This document shows, in pieces, positions 19,635 to 25,588 of a stretch of 64,000 nucleotides of DNA. The stretch is from an uncultured Bacteroidales bacterium (GTDB taxonomy: Bacteria; Bacteroidota; Bacteroidia; Bacteroidales; Paludibacteraceae), in the NCBI GenBank assembly GCA_902762355.1, contig CACWNR010000002.1, forward strand, positions 82,012 to 146,011, given 5' to 3'. Both the position numbers and the translations under genes were made by a program. Positions within the stretch are counted from its first letter, which is position 1, and every line of letters starts with the position of its first letter. A model generated the notes under the pieces. It did no database searches and had not been told where the DNA came from. It worked only from the letters and a program-made list of their open reading frames with translations.

Positions 19635-20546
19635 TTATAGAACAAGATTCATCTTGTCCGGTTGGTTGGCGATGAAAGCCAGGATGTTATCGCATACATT
19701 CTCGCACATCGCGATGCGCCCTTCCATTGTTCCGGTACCCGTATGCGGGGAGAGCACGACGTTCGGAAGAGTCAATAAAGCCTCGCTGATCTTGGGTTCG
19801 AACTCATACACATCCAATGCTGCACCGGCGATGATACCGCTTCGGAGTGCCTCCACTAAAGCTGCTTCGTCCACATGCGCTCCGCGCGCGGTGTTGATCA
19901 GGTACGCTGTCCGCTTCATCATGCCCAACTCCGGCTTACCGATGATATGATGCACCTGAGGCGTATAGGGCAAGTTCAGACTGAGGAAATCGCTGTCCTG
20001 CAAGAGTGTCTGAAAATCCACGTACTTGGCATCGTACAAAGCTTCTATATCCGCGGATAGTTGATGACGATTACAATACAGGATCTTCATTCCTGAAGCC
20101 TTTGCACGTCTTGCCAGCGCCTGACCGATGCGACCCATACCTAAGATGCCGAGCGTCTTGCCGTACAGCGAGTGGCTGAGGTTGTTCATCACTGCCATCG
20201 GTTGACAGGTGCCTTGACGGATAGCGCGGTCAAACTCCGAGACCCGTCGCGCGACGTCTATCATCAATGCAAACGCCAACTCCGCCGTCGGTTCGATCAC
20301 CGGTTGGGGGGTGTTCGTCACGCGGATACCCCGCTCGCGGCATGCCTCCAGATCGATATTATTGAACCCCGCACCTAAATTAGTGATGAGACGCAGATGA
20401 GGCATCGACGCTATCATCTCGCGCGACACCGGTTTGTCGAACGTGCTCACCAACACTTCCGCTTCTTCGAGCGGAGCGTACAGTGTGTTTCCCGCCAGCC
20501 GCCTAAAACCCTCCTGCGGCAATTGAGTAACCAAAGCAATCTTCAT
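19635..20546 (-). CDS. D-2-hydroxyacid dehydrogenase (NAD-dependent)
   Basis: Oxidoreductase of the D-isomer-specific 2-hydroxyacid dehydrogenase family (glyoxylate/hydroxypyruvate reductase-like). It has substrate-loop sequence NLGAGFNNIDLEAC, NAD-binding GILGMGRIGQALARRA (about residue 140), the catalytic Arg in NTARGAHVDE, Glu in ALDVYEFEP, and His in LSPHTGTGT. Its length (303 aa) is on the short side of the family. The substrate cannot be read from sequence. Its start is 15 nt downstream of the AAA ATPase gene, so it is probably co-transcribed with it although no functional link is obvious. Confidence 0.88.
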   Translation of the reverse strand: MKIALVTQLPQEGFRRLAGNTLYAPLEEAEVLVSTFDKPVSREMIASMPHLRLITNLGAGFNNIDLEACRERGIRVTNTPQPVIEPTAELAFALMIDVARRVSEFDRAIRQGTCQPMAVMNNLSHSLYGKTLGILGMGRIGQALARRAKASGMKILYCNRHQLSADIEALYDAKYVDFQTLLQDSDFLSLNLPYTPQVHHIIGKPELGMMKRTAYLINTARGAHVDEAALVEALRSGIIAGAALDVYEFEPKISEALLTLPNVVLSPHTGTGTMEGRIAMCENVCDNILAFIANQPDKMNLVL

Positions 20547-20561
20547 AAATCGAATTAGAGT

Positions 20562-21701
20562 TTAAAATAATTCGCCACTCCAAAGCATTTTGAGGAAATC
20601 AAAAAGATAAATCACTTCGATGTTACCTACGCGACGCGTGATCGGATCGCGGGACACGACGATACAACGACTACTCGGAAACTCTTCACCATACTCTTTA
20701 AAATTACTCATATGCTTGCTTTGCACCTCTTCGGTTGATTTGATCTCGATACCGATTTCAGCATCTCCAATAACGGCATCTACTTCTTTTCCATTATAGG
20801 TATGCCAATAACTCAGTTTTTTGCGGTTATGCGAATAACCTATATACGCTATCAGTTCTTGTATCACGAAGTGCTCAAAGCAATGTCCGTATTCCGATGT
20901 ACCGGGAGCCAAAGATGTACGGTTTAGCAGATGGTTATAGACTCCCACGTCGAAGTAATAGAACTTCGGTGCTTGTACCACCTTGCGTTTTACGACCTTC
21001 GTATAGGCAGGAATAGTGTAGCCGATTAATGTATCTGCTAAAATAGAAAAGTATTCCTTCACTGTCTTGGCTGAGACTTGACAATCATTGGCGATTTTTT
21101 CGTAGTTCACGATGTCTCCGTCGCAGGTGGCCGCCACTTCCATAAATCGCTCGAAAGCGTCTAAATTGCGCACCAGCGACTCCTCTTTGATCTCTTCGCG
21201 CAGATAGACGTCAATATATCCGTCCAAAAGTCGTTCCGGCTTCTTTGCCAAATAATGAGGCGGCAATAGACCATACAACAAGGCCTTGTCCAAATCCAAG
21301 TCCGCTATCTCGGCACTGACAAAAGGATAGAAATAACATGGAAGAGCTCTCCCACCTAAGGTATTATGCCCCTTTCGTTTGAGCTTGCGTGCACTACTTC
21401 CGCATAACACAAACCGCAATCCTTTCTTCTGGATAAGACGATGTACCTCATTCAATAACTCCGGCACGAAGGGAATCTCATCTATCACCACAATACTGCC
21501 TTCCGGCTTATCTTGCAGCATCTCATACAGCAATTCAGGCTTCGCGCTAAAACGACGTCGCAACTTGGCATCCAACAAGTCGATATACACGGCATCAGGA
21601 AACTGCGCCTCAAGGAACGTACTTTTGCCTGTCTGACGCGCACCGAACAGGAATACACTTCCATCTAACTCGTTGTTTAACTGACAAATACGATTAATCA
21701 T
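20562..21701 (-). CDS. AAA ATPase with DUF4143 (AAA_14 family)
   Basis: Predicted P-loop ATPase of the AAA_14/DUF4143 family, widespread and expanded in gut Bacteroidales, with no established function. Walker A is FGARQTGKSTF (about residue 20) and Walker B is SIVVIDEIPF, followed by VLCGSSARKL. A winged-helix stretch (NYEKIANDCQVSAKTVKEYF) comes next. The C-terminal half keeps a PD-(D/E)XK nuclease-like signature, EVDAVIGD...GIEIKST. I use the Met at 21701 (MINRICQLNNELDG); the longer frame from 21728 runs back into the leader repeats. Two more complete members and one stump are in the window. Confidence 0.8.
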   Translation of the reverse strand: MINRICQLNNELDGSVFLFGARQTGKSTFLEAQFPDAVYIDLLDAKLRRRFSAKPELLYEMLQDKPEGSIVVIDEIPFVPELLNEVHRLIQKKGLRFVLCGSSARKLKRKGHNTLGGRALPCYFYPFVSAEIADLDLDKALLYGLLPPHYLAKKPERLLDGYIDVYLREEIKEESLVRNLDAFERFMEVAATCDGDIVNYEKIANDCQVSAKTVKEYFSILADTLIGYTIPAYTKVVKRKVVQAPKFYYFDVGVYNHLLNRTSLAPGTSEYGHCFEHFVIQELIAYIGYSHNRKKLSYWHTYNGKEVDAVIGDAEIGIEIKSTEEVQSKHMSNFKEYGEEFPSSRCIVVSRDPITRRVGNIEVIYLFDFLKMLWSGELF

Positions 21702-21720
21702 ATTATATGTTTTGCAATAA

Positions 21721-21790
21721 AAATCCAAAGTTCTACTCCTGATATTTCATAAAAATCCGAAGTACTACTTCCGATATTTCTTTAAAATCC
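21721..21790 (-). repeat. Tandem 32-bp repeats in the ATPase leader, with a palindrome
   Basis: Two 32-bp units (21721-21752 and 21753-21784) and the first six bases of a third lie between promoter and start codon. The second unit carries the perfect palindrome GAAGTA-C-TACTTC (21759-21771), which looks like an operator; the first unit has a degenerate version. Confidence 0.6.
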
Positions 21791-21794
21791 GCTG

Positions 21795-21826
21795 CAAAGA
21801 TACTACAAAAATTGCATATATGCAAG
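21795..21826 (-). promoter_or_regulatory. Promoter of the AAA ATPase / dehydrogenase unit
   Basis: Minus strand: CTTG (21826-21823), a 20-nt spacer, then TATCTTTG (21802-21795). Confidence 0.85.
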
Positions 21827-21848
21827 TTTTTGTGTATTTTTTTGACGG

Positions 21849-22189
21849 GCGAAATATAATTTCGCGATTGTTAAAGAGCCTAAGGCCATTCGGATAGGTG
21901 TGTTCGTGTATGCAACTCTTCAGGGACAACTCACCCCCTGTTCGACGACTCTCGCGTTCCCCATCCGCTCGAGACGGTCCCTAAAGAGTTCATACACTCA
22001 CAGGGGAAGAAGGGAACATACCTATACGTCGGGGACGAGGCTCTTTAATAATCACACAGCTGAGTGTAACGAAGCGGACGGCAAAAAATGCACCCCTTGC
22101 ATATATCCCGCAGGATGCGAACGTATTTTCGGGGGAATTGGTGAGCGAGGAGAGAAACGACGAGCGAACCAAGGCGGCGTCCGAAGGTA
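21849..22189 (-). ncRNA. Candidate structured noncoding element, copy C
   Basis: Reads on the minus strand with the same plan as copy A at 9758. The core (22189-22108) opens TACCTTCGGACGCCGCC and later has ATTCCCCCGAAA, with a longer insert (about 34 nt) between. A spacer follows, then a 188-nt imperfect hairpin (22053-21866): outer stem ATTATTAAAGAGCCT against AGGCTCTTTAACAAT, middle helices 22018-22032 with 21892-21906, and an inner helix GTGTATGAACTCTTTAGGGAC against its near-complement. A terminal hairpin GCGAAAT-TAT-ATTTCGC (21865-21849) and an A-rich tract close it. Stem sequences differ from copy A while pairing is kept. A near-consensus promoter overlaps the 5' end. Confidence 0.58.
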
Positions 22190-22213
22190 CAACAAAAAAA
22201 TGACATACACAAG
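22182..22213 (-). promoter_or_regulatory. Near-consensus promoter at the head of noncoding element C
   Basis: Minus strand: CTTG (22213-22210), a 20-nt spacer, then TACCTTCG (22189-22182), one base off TAnnTTTG. The 20-nt spacer closely resembles those of the tdk promoter and the small-gene promoter at 22506. Confidence 0.55.
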
Positions 22214-22264
22214 AAATTTCGCTGAATTTTCGATTAGAGATTAGGGATTAGGGAATTAGGGATA

Positions 22265-22290
22265 CAAAAAAGCGCCCCGAAGGACGCTTC
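22265..22290 (-). terminator. Terminator after the 47-aa gene
   Basis: On the minus strand AAGCGTCC-TTC-GGGGCGCTT is followed by a T run. It lies 40 nt beyond the stop at 22330. Confidence 0.8.
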
Positions 22291-22329
22291 ATTTGATTTT
22301 CTGAGGTTCTGGACTACCAACAACTTCTT

Positions 22330-22473
22330 TCATAGGAACATAGCGCGAATGCGCGGTTCAAGGAAAGCGATTGCTTCATCGGCAGTATAGTACTTTTTCT
22401 GCACATTTCCGGTACCTATTGCATCAGTTGTAATAGGTGCTTCTTGGGGTTGATTTTTAACGTCTGTTTGCAT
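22330..22473 (-). CDS. Small protein, 47 aa, unknown function
   Basis: An ATG at 22473 opens a 47-codon frame with the sequence theme KKYYTADEAIAFLEPRIRAM near the C-terminus; the first 20 residues are Gln/Thr-rich and probably disordered. It is called a real gene because a perfect vegetative promoter lies 33 bp upstream and a strong terminator 40 bp downstream, making a single-gene transcription unit. I do not recognise a characterised family; the YTxDEAxxFLEPRI pattern suggests a short helical DNA- or protein-binding peptide, but that is speculation. It is the last gene of the small-gene islet. Confidence 0.65.
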   Translation of the reverse strand: MQTDVKNQPQEAPITTDAIGTGNVQKKYYTADEAIAFLEPRIRAMFL

Positions 22474-22505
22474 AGTCGTTCTTGTTTTCTAAACCTTTGC
22501 GGCTG

Positions 22506-22537
22506 CAAAGGTACAACAAAAAAATGACATACACAAG
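22506..22537 (-). promoter_or_regulatory. Promoter of the 47-aa gene
   Basis: Minus strand: CTTG (22537-22534), a 20-nt spacer, then TACCTTTG (22513-22506). Confidence 0.85.
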
Positions 22538-22560
22538 AGTGTATGCCACTTTTTGAAATT

Positions 22561-22710
22561 TTTAGCCGTTGTGCGCGGTGTCGTACGCGTCGCCGCAAAC
22601 CTTCCTCGCGGGCAAACCCCTCGTACATGTACCTAAACTACGTTCAGGTAGGAAGTACTCGGGGCAGCTCCGCTCTCCCCAAAAATCAACAGATTTCTGG
22701 GGACCCCGGT
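22561..22710. other. Palindrome-rich intergenic element
   Basis: Noncoding GC-rich stretch with several nested inverted repeats (ACCTAAACTACGTTCAGGT; CTCGGGG...CCCC; CTGGGGACCCC). Short blocks ACTACGTT, GCTCTCCCC and GGGGACCCC recur in another order in the element at 50907-51171. Confidence 0.4.
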
Positions 22711-22713
22711 ATG

Positions 22714-23094
22714 TTAACTGTGTTGCTGATCATACTCAGCACCACAAACATACCATAAATAGGCCTTCATGGTCTTTTTGCCACCGGCGGTGTCCTTCTG
22801 TGCGAGGAAGGCTGCGCGGTCGGCTGCGATCTTCGAGAGGTCTTTGACACGCTCGTTGACAGCTGCCTGTACCTCGGAGAAGCGCGTACGCGCTGCGAGT
22901 TCCCTCGAGGTGACAGCGGTTGAGCGTTTTACCTTTTTGCGGAGGTACAAGCGGTTACAGTTGGGGTTCTCGGTAGCCGCTACGCGGTGGGTTCCGAGGA
23001 GCATTTTGTTACAACTGTGTTGGGGATTCGATCCCGGTTTGCTGAGTGCGCCGGATACGGTGTCGATACCGGCACTCCATTCTACTTTTGCCAT
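22714..23094 (-). CDS. Small paralogous protein of the islet, 126 aa (type GIDxVxG)
   Basis: Unknown function. It opens MAKVEWSAGIDTVSGALSK, which matches the opening of the 95-aa gene at 24227 (MGKVFFDPGIDSVRG) and loosely that of the 54-aa and 105-aa genes. The middle is basic with an Arg/Leu/Tyr-rich core (NCNRLYLRKKVKRS). The C-terminal half is helical (SRELAARTRFSEVQAAV, DRAAFLAQKDT, MKAYLWYVCG), and this part resembles the C-terminus of the 105-aa protein (AAFKAQSKYTSLFAYTV). There is no signal peptide or membrane segment. The compact basic core and helical tail would suit nucleic-acid or virion binding, but nothing proves it. Confidence 0.72.
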   Translation of the reverse strand: MAKVEWSAGIDTVSGALSKPGSNPQHSCNKMLLGTHRVAATENPNCNRLYLRKKVKRSTAVTSRELAARTRFSEVQAAVNERVKDLSKIAADRAAFLAQKDTAGGKKTMKAYLWYVCGAEYDQQHS

Positions 23095-23313
23095 AATGTT
23101 AAGGTTTTTAAGTTAAACAAAAATAATAAAAATAATTCAAAAATAACGAAAATAAACATAGATAAACCCCTTCGGCGGCATTACGCCTATACAGCGTCTG
23201 CAATGTATCCCCAATGACTACCCTTACAAATAAATTTGACGGTAGCCCTTGCGGCTACACCGCACCTCCAAAGGAGGTAACTGCCGCCAAAGGTGATAAA
23301 CCTAAATAAATTT

Positions 23314-23511
23314 TCATTTCTTTGACGCATCGTAGGTCTCGATGGTTTTGGTGACGATGGTGCAGGTAGTGTCTCCTTTTTGGAAATACTGGCTCTGCGT
23401 TGTAATCGACCGCGTGACGTTACAACTCGTCAGTCCGAACGCGGTGCCCAATGCCGTCAGCGCTGCGATCAGCACGCTAATAATGATCTTGATAATCTGT
23501 TGCCTGGTCAT
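23314..23511 (-). CDS. Small 'smalltalk'-like membrane lipoprotein, 65 aa
   Basis: The N-terminus (KIIISVLIAALTALGTAFGLTSCN) is a hydrophobic signal ending in a plausible lipobox, LTSC, with Cys30 as the lipid site. The mature part is about 35 residues, Thr-rich and polar (TIVTKTIETYDASKK). The first 30 residues strongly recall the tiny 'smalltalk' proteins of Bacteroides, which often sit beside phage-like amidases and HU-like proteins; no such neighbours are here. It lies 5 nt downstream of the 105-aa gene and should be translated from the same mRNA. Confidence 0.75.
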   Translation of the reverse strand: MTRQQIIKIIISVLIAALTALGTAFGLTSCNVTRSITTQSQYFQKGDTTCTIVTKTIETYDASKK

Positions 23512-23516
23512 AGCGC

Positions 23517-23834
23517 TTAGTTGAACGTAGGTTTGACATACTTTTGCGCTACCGTGTACGCGAACAGACTCGTGTACTTACTCTGCGCTTTGAAAGCCGC
23601 TTCGAGCGTTGCGCGCTCCGACGGATCGGCAAGTGCCGTCTTGGCTGCTTGCGCTGCGGTCTTGAGGGCGTTCTGGCAAGTAACGTTCTTGCTTCCGTTC
23701 GCTTTGCTGGGGTTCAGCAGATCGACACCCAATTGCTCTTTGCCGCACTGGCAGCGCTTGAAATACAGCGTCTCGGAGCGATTGAATTTGCCCATCACGC
23801 GGGCAAACATACCATGTAATGTGATTTTTGCCAT
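23517..23834 (-). CDS. Small paralogous protein of the islet, 105 aa
   Basis: Opens MAKITLHGMFARVMGKFNR, with the family-like N-terminal strand and Gly, then a CxCG pair (FKRCQCGKEQLG), and ends in helices TAAQAAKTALADPSERATLE and AAFKAQSKYTSLFAYTVAQK. The last helix pair aligns by eye with the C-terminus of the 126-aa gene at 22714. Function unknown. It is first in a short unit with its own perfect promoter (23972) and a roughly 130-nt leader that folds into a hairpin; the smalltalk-like gene follows after 5 nt. Confidence 0.72.
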   Translation of the reverse strand: MAKITLHGMFARVMGKFNRSETLYFKRCQCGKEQLGVDLLNPSKANGSKNVTCQNALKTAAQAAKTALADPSERATLEAAFKAQSKYTSLFAYTVAQKYVKPTFN

Positions 23835-23878
23835 CTTGCTAAGGTTGGTTTAATGGTTTATAGTGATTTAAGCCGGCT

Positions 23879-23967
23879 GTCTTTCGGTTTATCCCTTTAT
23901 GACCCGCCGAGACTGAGGATAGGCGATAGACGCCCCGATGAGTCATTATCCTATCTGACCGAAAGAC
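23879..23967 (-). other. Hairpin leader of the 105-aa gene
   Basis: GTCTTTCGGT (23879-23888) pairs perfectly with ACCGAAAGAC (23958-23967), with a further GGATAG/CTATCC pairing inside. It starts at the predicted transcription start, so it would form the 5' end of the mRNA. Confidence 0.55.
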
Positions 23968-23971
23968 GATG

Positions 23972-24003
23972 CAAAAGTACTACCTTTTTATCAGATGCGC
24001 AAA
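23972..24003 (-). promoter_or_regulatory. Promoter inside the small-gene islet
   Basis: Minus strand: TTTG (24003-24000), a 20-nt spacer, then TACTTTTG (23979-23972). It serves the 105-aa gene and those downstream. Confidence 0.85.
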
Positions 24004-24030
24004 TTTCCGCCTCTGCACCATTCAAAAAAC

Positions 24031-24249
24031 TTAATAATCTCGGAGCAAGTCATATCCCACGTAGTCGGAGAACGATTTGGCATCGTCTATCGACAGCCAT
24101 CCCTTGGCTCCAGTGTACCAGGATTTATGCGCATACTCGCGCCATGCACCAAGCAGTTCACCGAACGCAGAGTCCGGATCGTCGTAGTGCTCAATAGCCT
24201 GCAGGCGGTCACACAAGGTCGTTAGTTCAATCTTGTTGTTCTGTTTCAT
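24031..24249 (-). CDS. Small acidic protein, 72 aa, unknown function
   Basis: A compact soluble protein rich in acidic and aromatic residues (DDPDSAFGELLGAWREYAHK, WYTGAKGWLSIDDA, DYVGYDLLRDY). It has no signal peptide, Cys or recognisable motif. Its start overlaps the end of the 95-aa gene by 23 bp, which argues for coupled translation and for a real gene. Acidic composition next to basic partners would suit a binding partner or DNA-mimic role, but this is only a guess. Confidence 0.62.
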   Translation of the reverse strand: MKQNNKIELTTLCDRLQAIEHYDDPDSAFGELLGAWREYAHKSWYTGAKGWLSIDDAKSFSDYVGYDLLRDY

Positions 24250-24514
24250 TGTCTAAAAACTCTATTTGCAATTGTCCTTTCATCGTGCGAGCGATAAACT
24301 CCCGATGGCGCTCCTTGCCGAACACTACACCGAAGGCTACGCGGTTGGCGGCTTCGGCAGGTGTCGCTTGATGATTAGAGCGATCCGGACGAGCCTGAAC
24401 GATATGCATGATTTCACCTCCGCGCCCCGGGTAGCGCCGGATGTAAAACGGATCGGTGCCAATCAGGATACCTCGTACGGAGTCAATACCCGGATCAAAA
24501 AATACTTTTCCCAT
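24227..24514 (-). CDS. Small paralogous protein of the islet, 95 aa (type GIDxVxG)
   Basis: Opens MGKVFFDPGIDSVRGILIG, the best match to the 126-aa gene's opening (GIDTVSG). A basic middle (DPFYIRRYPGRGGEIMHIVQ) is followed by RSNHQATPAEAANRVAFG, which lines up with RSTAVTSRELAARTRFSE of the 126-aa protein, and then a strand-rich end (KGQLQIEFLDNE). The two proteins therefore look homologous along their length, although divergent. Function unknown. It overlaps the 72-aa gene downstream; an 85-nt hairpin separates it from the 54-aa gene upstream. Confidence 0.68.
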   Translation of the reverse strand: MGKVFFDPGIDSVRGILIGTDPFYIRRYPGRGGEIMHIVQARPDRSNHQATPAEAANRVAFGVVFGKERHREFIARTMKGQLQIEFLDNETEQQD

Positions 24515-24539
24515 GTGGTGTTTGGATGTTGAGGATTCT

Positions 24540-24624
24540 GTTCTCAGAACATGATCCCGTGATGCTCGCGTCCTAATCTGGTCGAACCAAGCACATGACC
24601 ATCACGCGACCATCACCTGAGAAC
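24540..24624 (-). other. Long hairpin between islet genes
   Basis: GTTCTCAG (24540-24547) pairs with CTGAGAAC (24617-24624), and inside it GTGATGCTCGCG (24559-24570) pairs with CGCGACCATCAC (24605-24616) with one mismatch. There is no T run, so it is not a simple terminator. It begins 26 bp upstream of the 95-aa start. Confidence 0.55.
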
Positions 24625-24627
24625 GAC

Positions 24628-24792
24628 TTAACCGCGACGAGGGATCGTCCTCTTCGGGGTGGTCGTGCGTTTGTAAATCGTGCCGCGTTTGGTAGCAACA
24701 ATTGACTCGACGCGCCCGTCGGGCAGACGCCTGCGGCTTACTACCCCTGACATAGATTCAAACAGGGGATTTAAAGTAAAATGCAAAGCCAT
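24628..24792 (-). CDS. Small basic protein of the islet, 54 aa
   Basis: Read from the ATG at 24792 (MALHFTLNPLFESMSGVVSR) because that start gives the same kind of opening as its islet neighbours (strand, then an S-x-x-G turn); a further in-frame start at 24819 adds nine residues. The rest is very basic and Arg/Thr/Lys-rich (IVATKRGTIYKRTTTPKRTI) with no acidic cluster. It looks like an N-terminal domain plus a nucleic-acid-binding tail. Function unknown. Confidence 0.58.
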   Translation of the reverse strand: MALHFTLNPLFESMSGVVSRRRLPDGRVESIVATKRGTIYKRTTTPKRTIPRRG

Positions 24793-24799
24793 AATGAAT

Positions 24800-25126
24800 T
24801 TAGTTAATTTGTTTAACATAGATTACTTTGTTTCCCGTAGGGTTAGCCATCTGCCACCCGTCACGGGGCTCGGTAGTGTGATAGCGGGCATAGTACTCCG
24901 CGTAGGAGAGGGTTTGGGAGCGAAGTGCCCGAACATTCTCTTGGAAAGCACGCAATGGATCATAATGCACAAACTTGTGCTGCTCTAATTTCTTGCGAAT
25001 GGTCTCATAGAGCAAATCTTGCAACTCGGGCGAATAACTATCCCATATCTGCGCACATTCAGCCTCCCGCTTGTTACTGGAACCATGTTGGCGGAGTAAG
25101 AGCCATAGTTCATCAAAATGATGCAT
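24800..25126 (-). CDS. Islet protein, 108 aa, helical, unknown function
   Basis: Opens MHHFDELWLLLRQHGSSNKR and continues with amphipathic helices (ECAQIWDSYSPELQDLLYET, RKKLEQHKFVHYDPLRAFQE), ending in a Trp/Tyr-containing tail. It is soluble with no signal. Similar small helical proteins turn up among accessory genes of gut Bacteroidales, but I know no assigned function. It is the first intact gene of the islet; a -7 promoter element lies 127 bp upstream. The stop lies 7 nt before the 54-aa start. Confidence 0.68.
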   Translation of the reverse strand: MHHFDELWLLLRQHGSSNKREAECAQIWDSYSPELQDLLYETIRKKLEQHKFVHYDPLRAFQENVRALRSQTLSYAEYYARYHTTEPRDGWQMANPTGNKVIYVKQIN

Positions 25127-25252
25127 ATATAAAACTTTTAAAAAAATTACAGGTGTTACAAAAGGTGTTACGTACGTACTTTAGTACCACCTTCTCTTTC
25201 TAATTTTCTTTGCTTACTTTCTTTTATCGGTTTTCTTTTTCAATTCCGGCGA

Positions 25253-25260
25253 CAAAGGTA
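25253..25260 (-). promoter_or_regulatory. Probable -7 element upstream of the 108-aa gene
   Basis: TACCTTTG on the minus strand matches the consensus, but no TTTG/TTG lies at the usual 20-nt spacing, so the promoter is weak or activator-dependent. Confidence 0.5.
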
Positions 25261-25285
25261 CTGCTTTTTTGTGGTTTTGTTGTGC

Positions 25286-25500
25286 TCAATTTGCGCACTT
25301 TTTATTCATTGTTGCCAAAAGACGACGGATTGTAGTTGCTGACTCGTAGAATTGATACCCTACTGCTTCGTAGGCGTCCATAAACGAAAAGCCCTCTTCG
25401 ACTGTCAGATGCAGGAAGAGAGCCTTGATGTCCCGGTTACGTCGCGCACGGCGTTCTGCCGTGCTTTCTAAAAGATAGAAGATTTCTTTTTTTTGTTCAT
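25286..25500 (-). pseudogene. Frame-shifted small gene (about 71 aa if one A is restored)
   Basis: From the ATG at 25500 the frame stops after ten codons. The next frame is open to 25286 and reads like a genuine protein (EIFYLLESTAERRARRNRDI, KALFLHLTVEEGFSFMDAYE, AVGYQFYESATTIRRLL). The two frames meet in a run of eight A (coding strand), and a ninth A would join them as MNKKKEIFYLL. The length (215 nt, one short of 72 codons) fits. The predicted product is a basic, helix-turn-helix-like small protein. This may be a sequencing error, slippage-dependent expression or a recent loss of function. There is no promoter between it and the terminator at 25527. Confidence 0.6.
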
Positions 25501-25526
25501 AATGTTGATTGTTTTATTGGGTAAAA

Positions 25527-25565
25527 AAAGACAGACCTACATTTTTTATTTGTAAGTCTGTCTTT
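25527..25565 (-). terminator. Terminator after the BspA-like gene
   Basis: AAAGACAGAC...GTCTGTCTTT inverted repeat; on the minus strand it ends in a seven-T run. It lies 24 nt beyond the stop at 25589. Confidence 0.88.
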
Positions 25566-25588
25566 CAACAATTTAACGGTTTAACAGC

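Noticed and set aside
9758-22189. Retron or diversity-generating RT element
   Set aside because: No reverse transcriptase, template/variable repeat pair or accessory gene is near either copy.
22416-22628. 70-codon frame overlapping the 47-aa gene
   Set aside because: It runs across the promoter of the 47-aa gene and is low-complexity; the 47-codon frame fits the promoter and terminator.
22330-25500. Complete prophage
   Set aside because: Small genes and a smalltalk-like protein hint at phage relatedness, but no integrase, terminase, capsid, portal or replication gene is visible.
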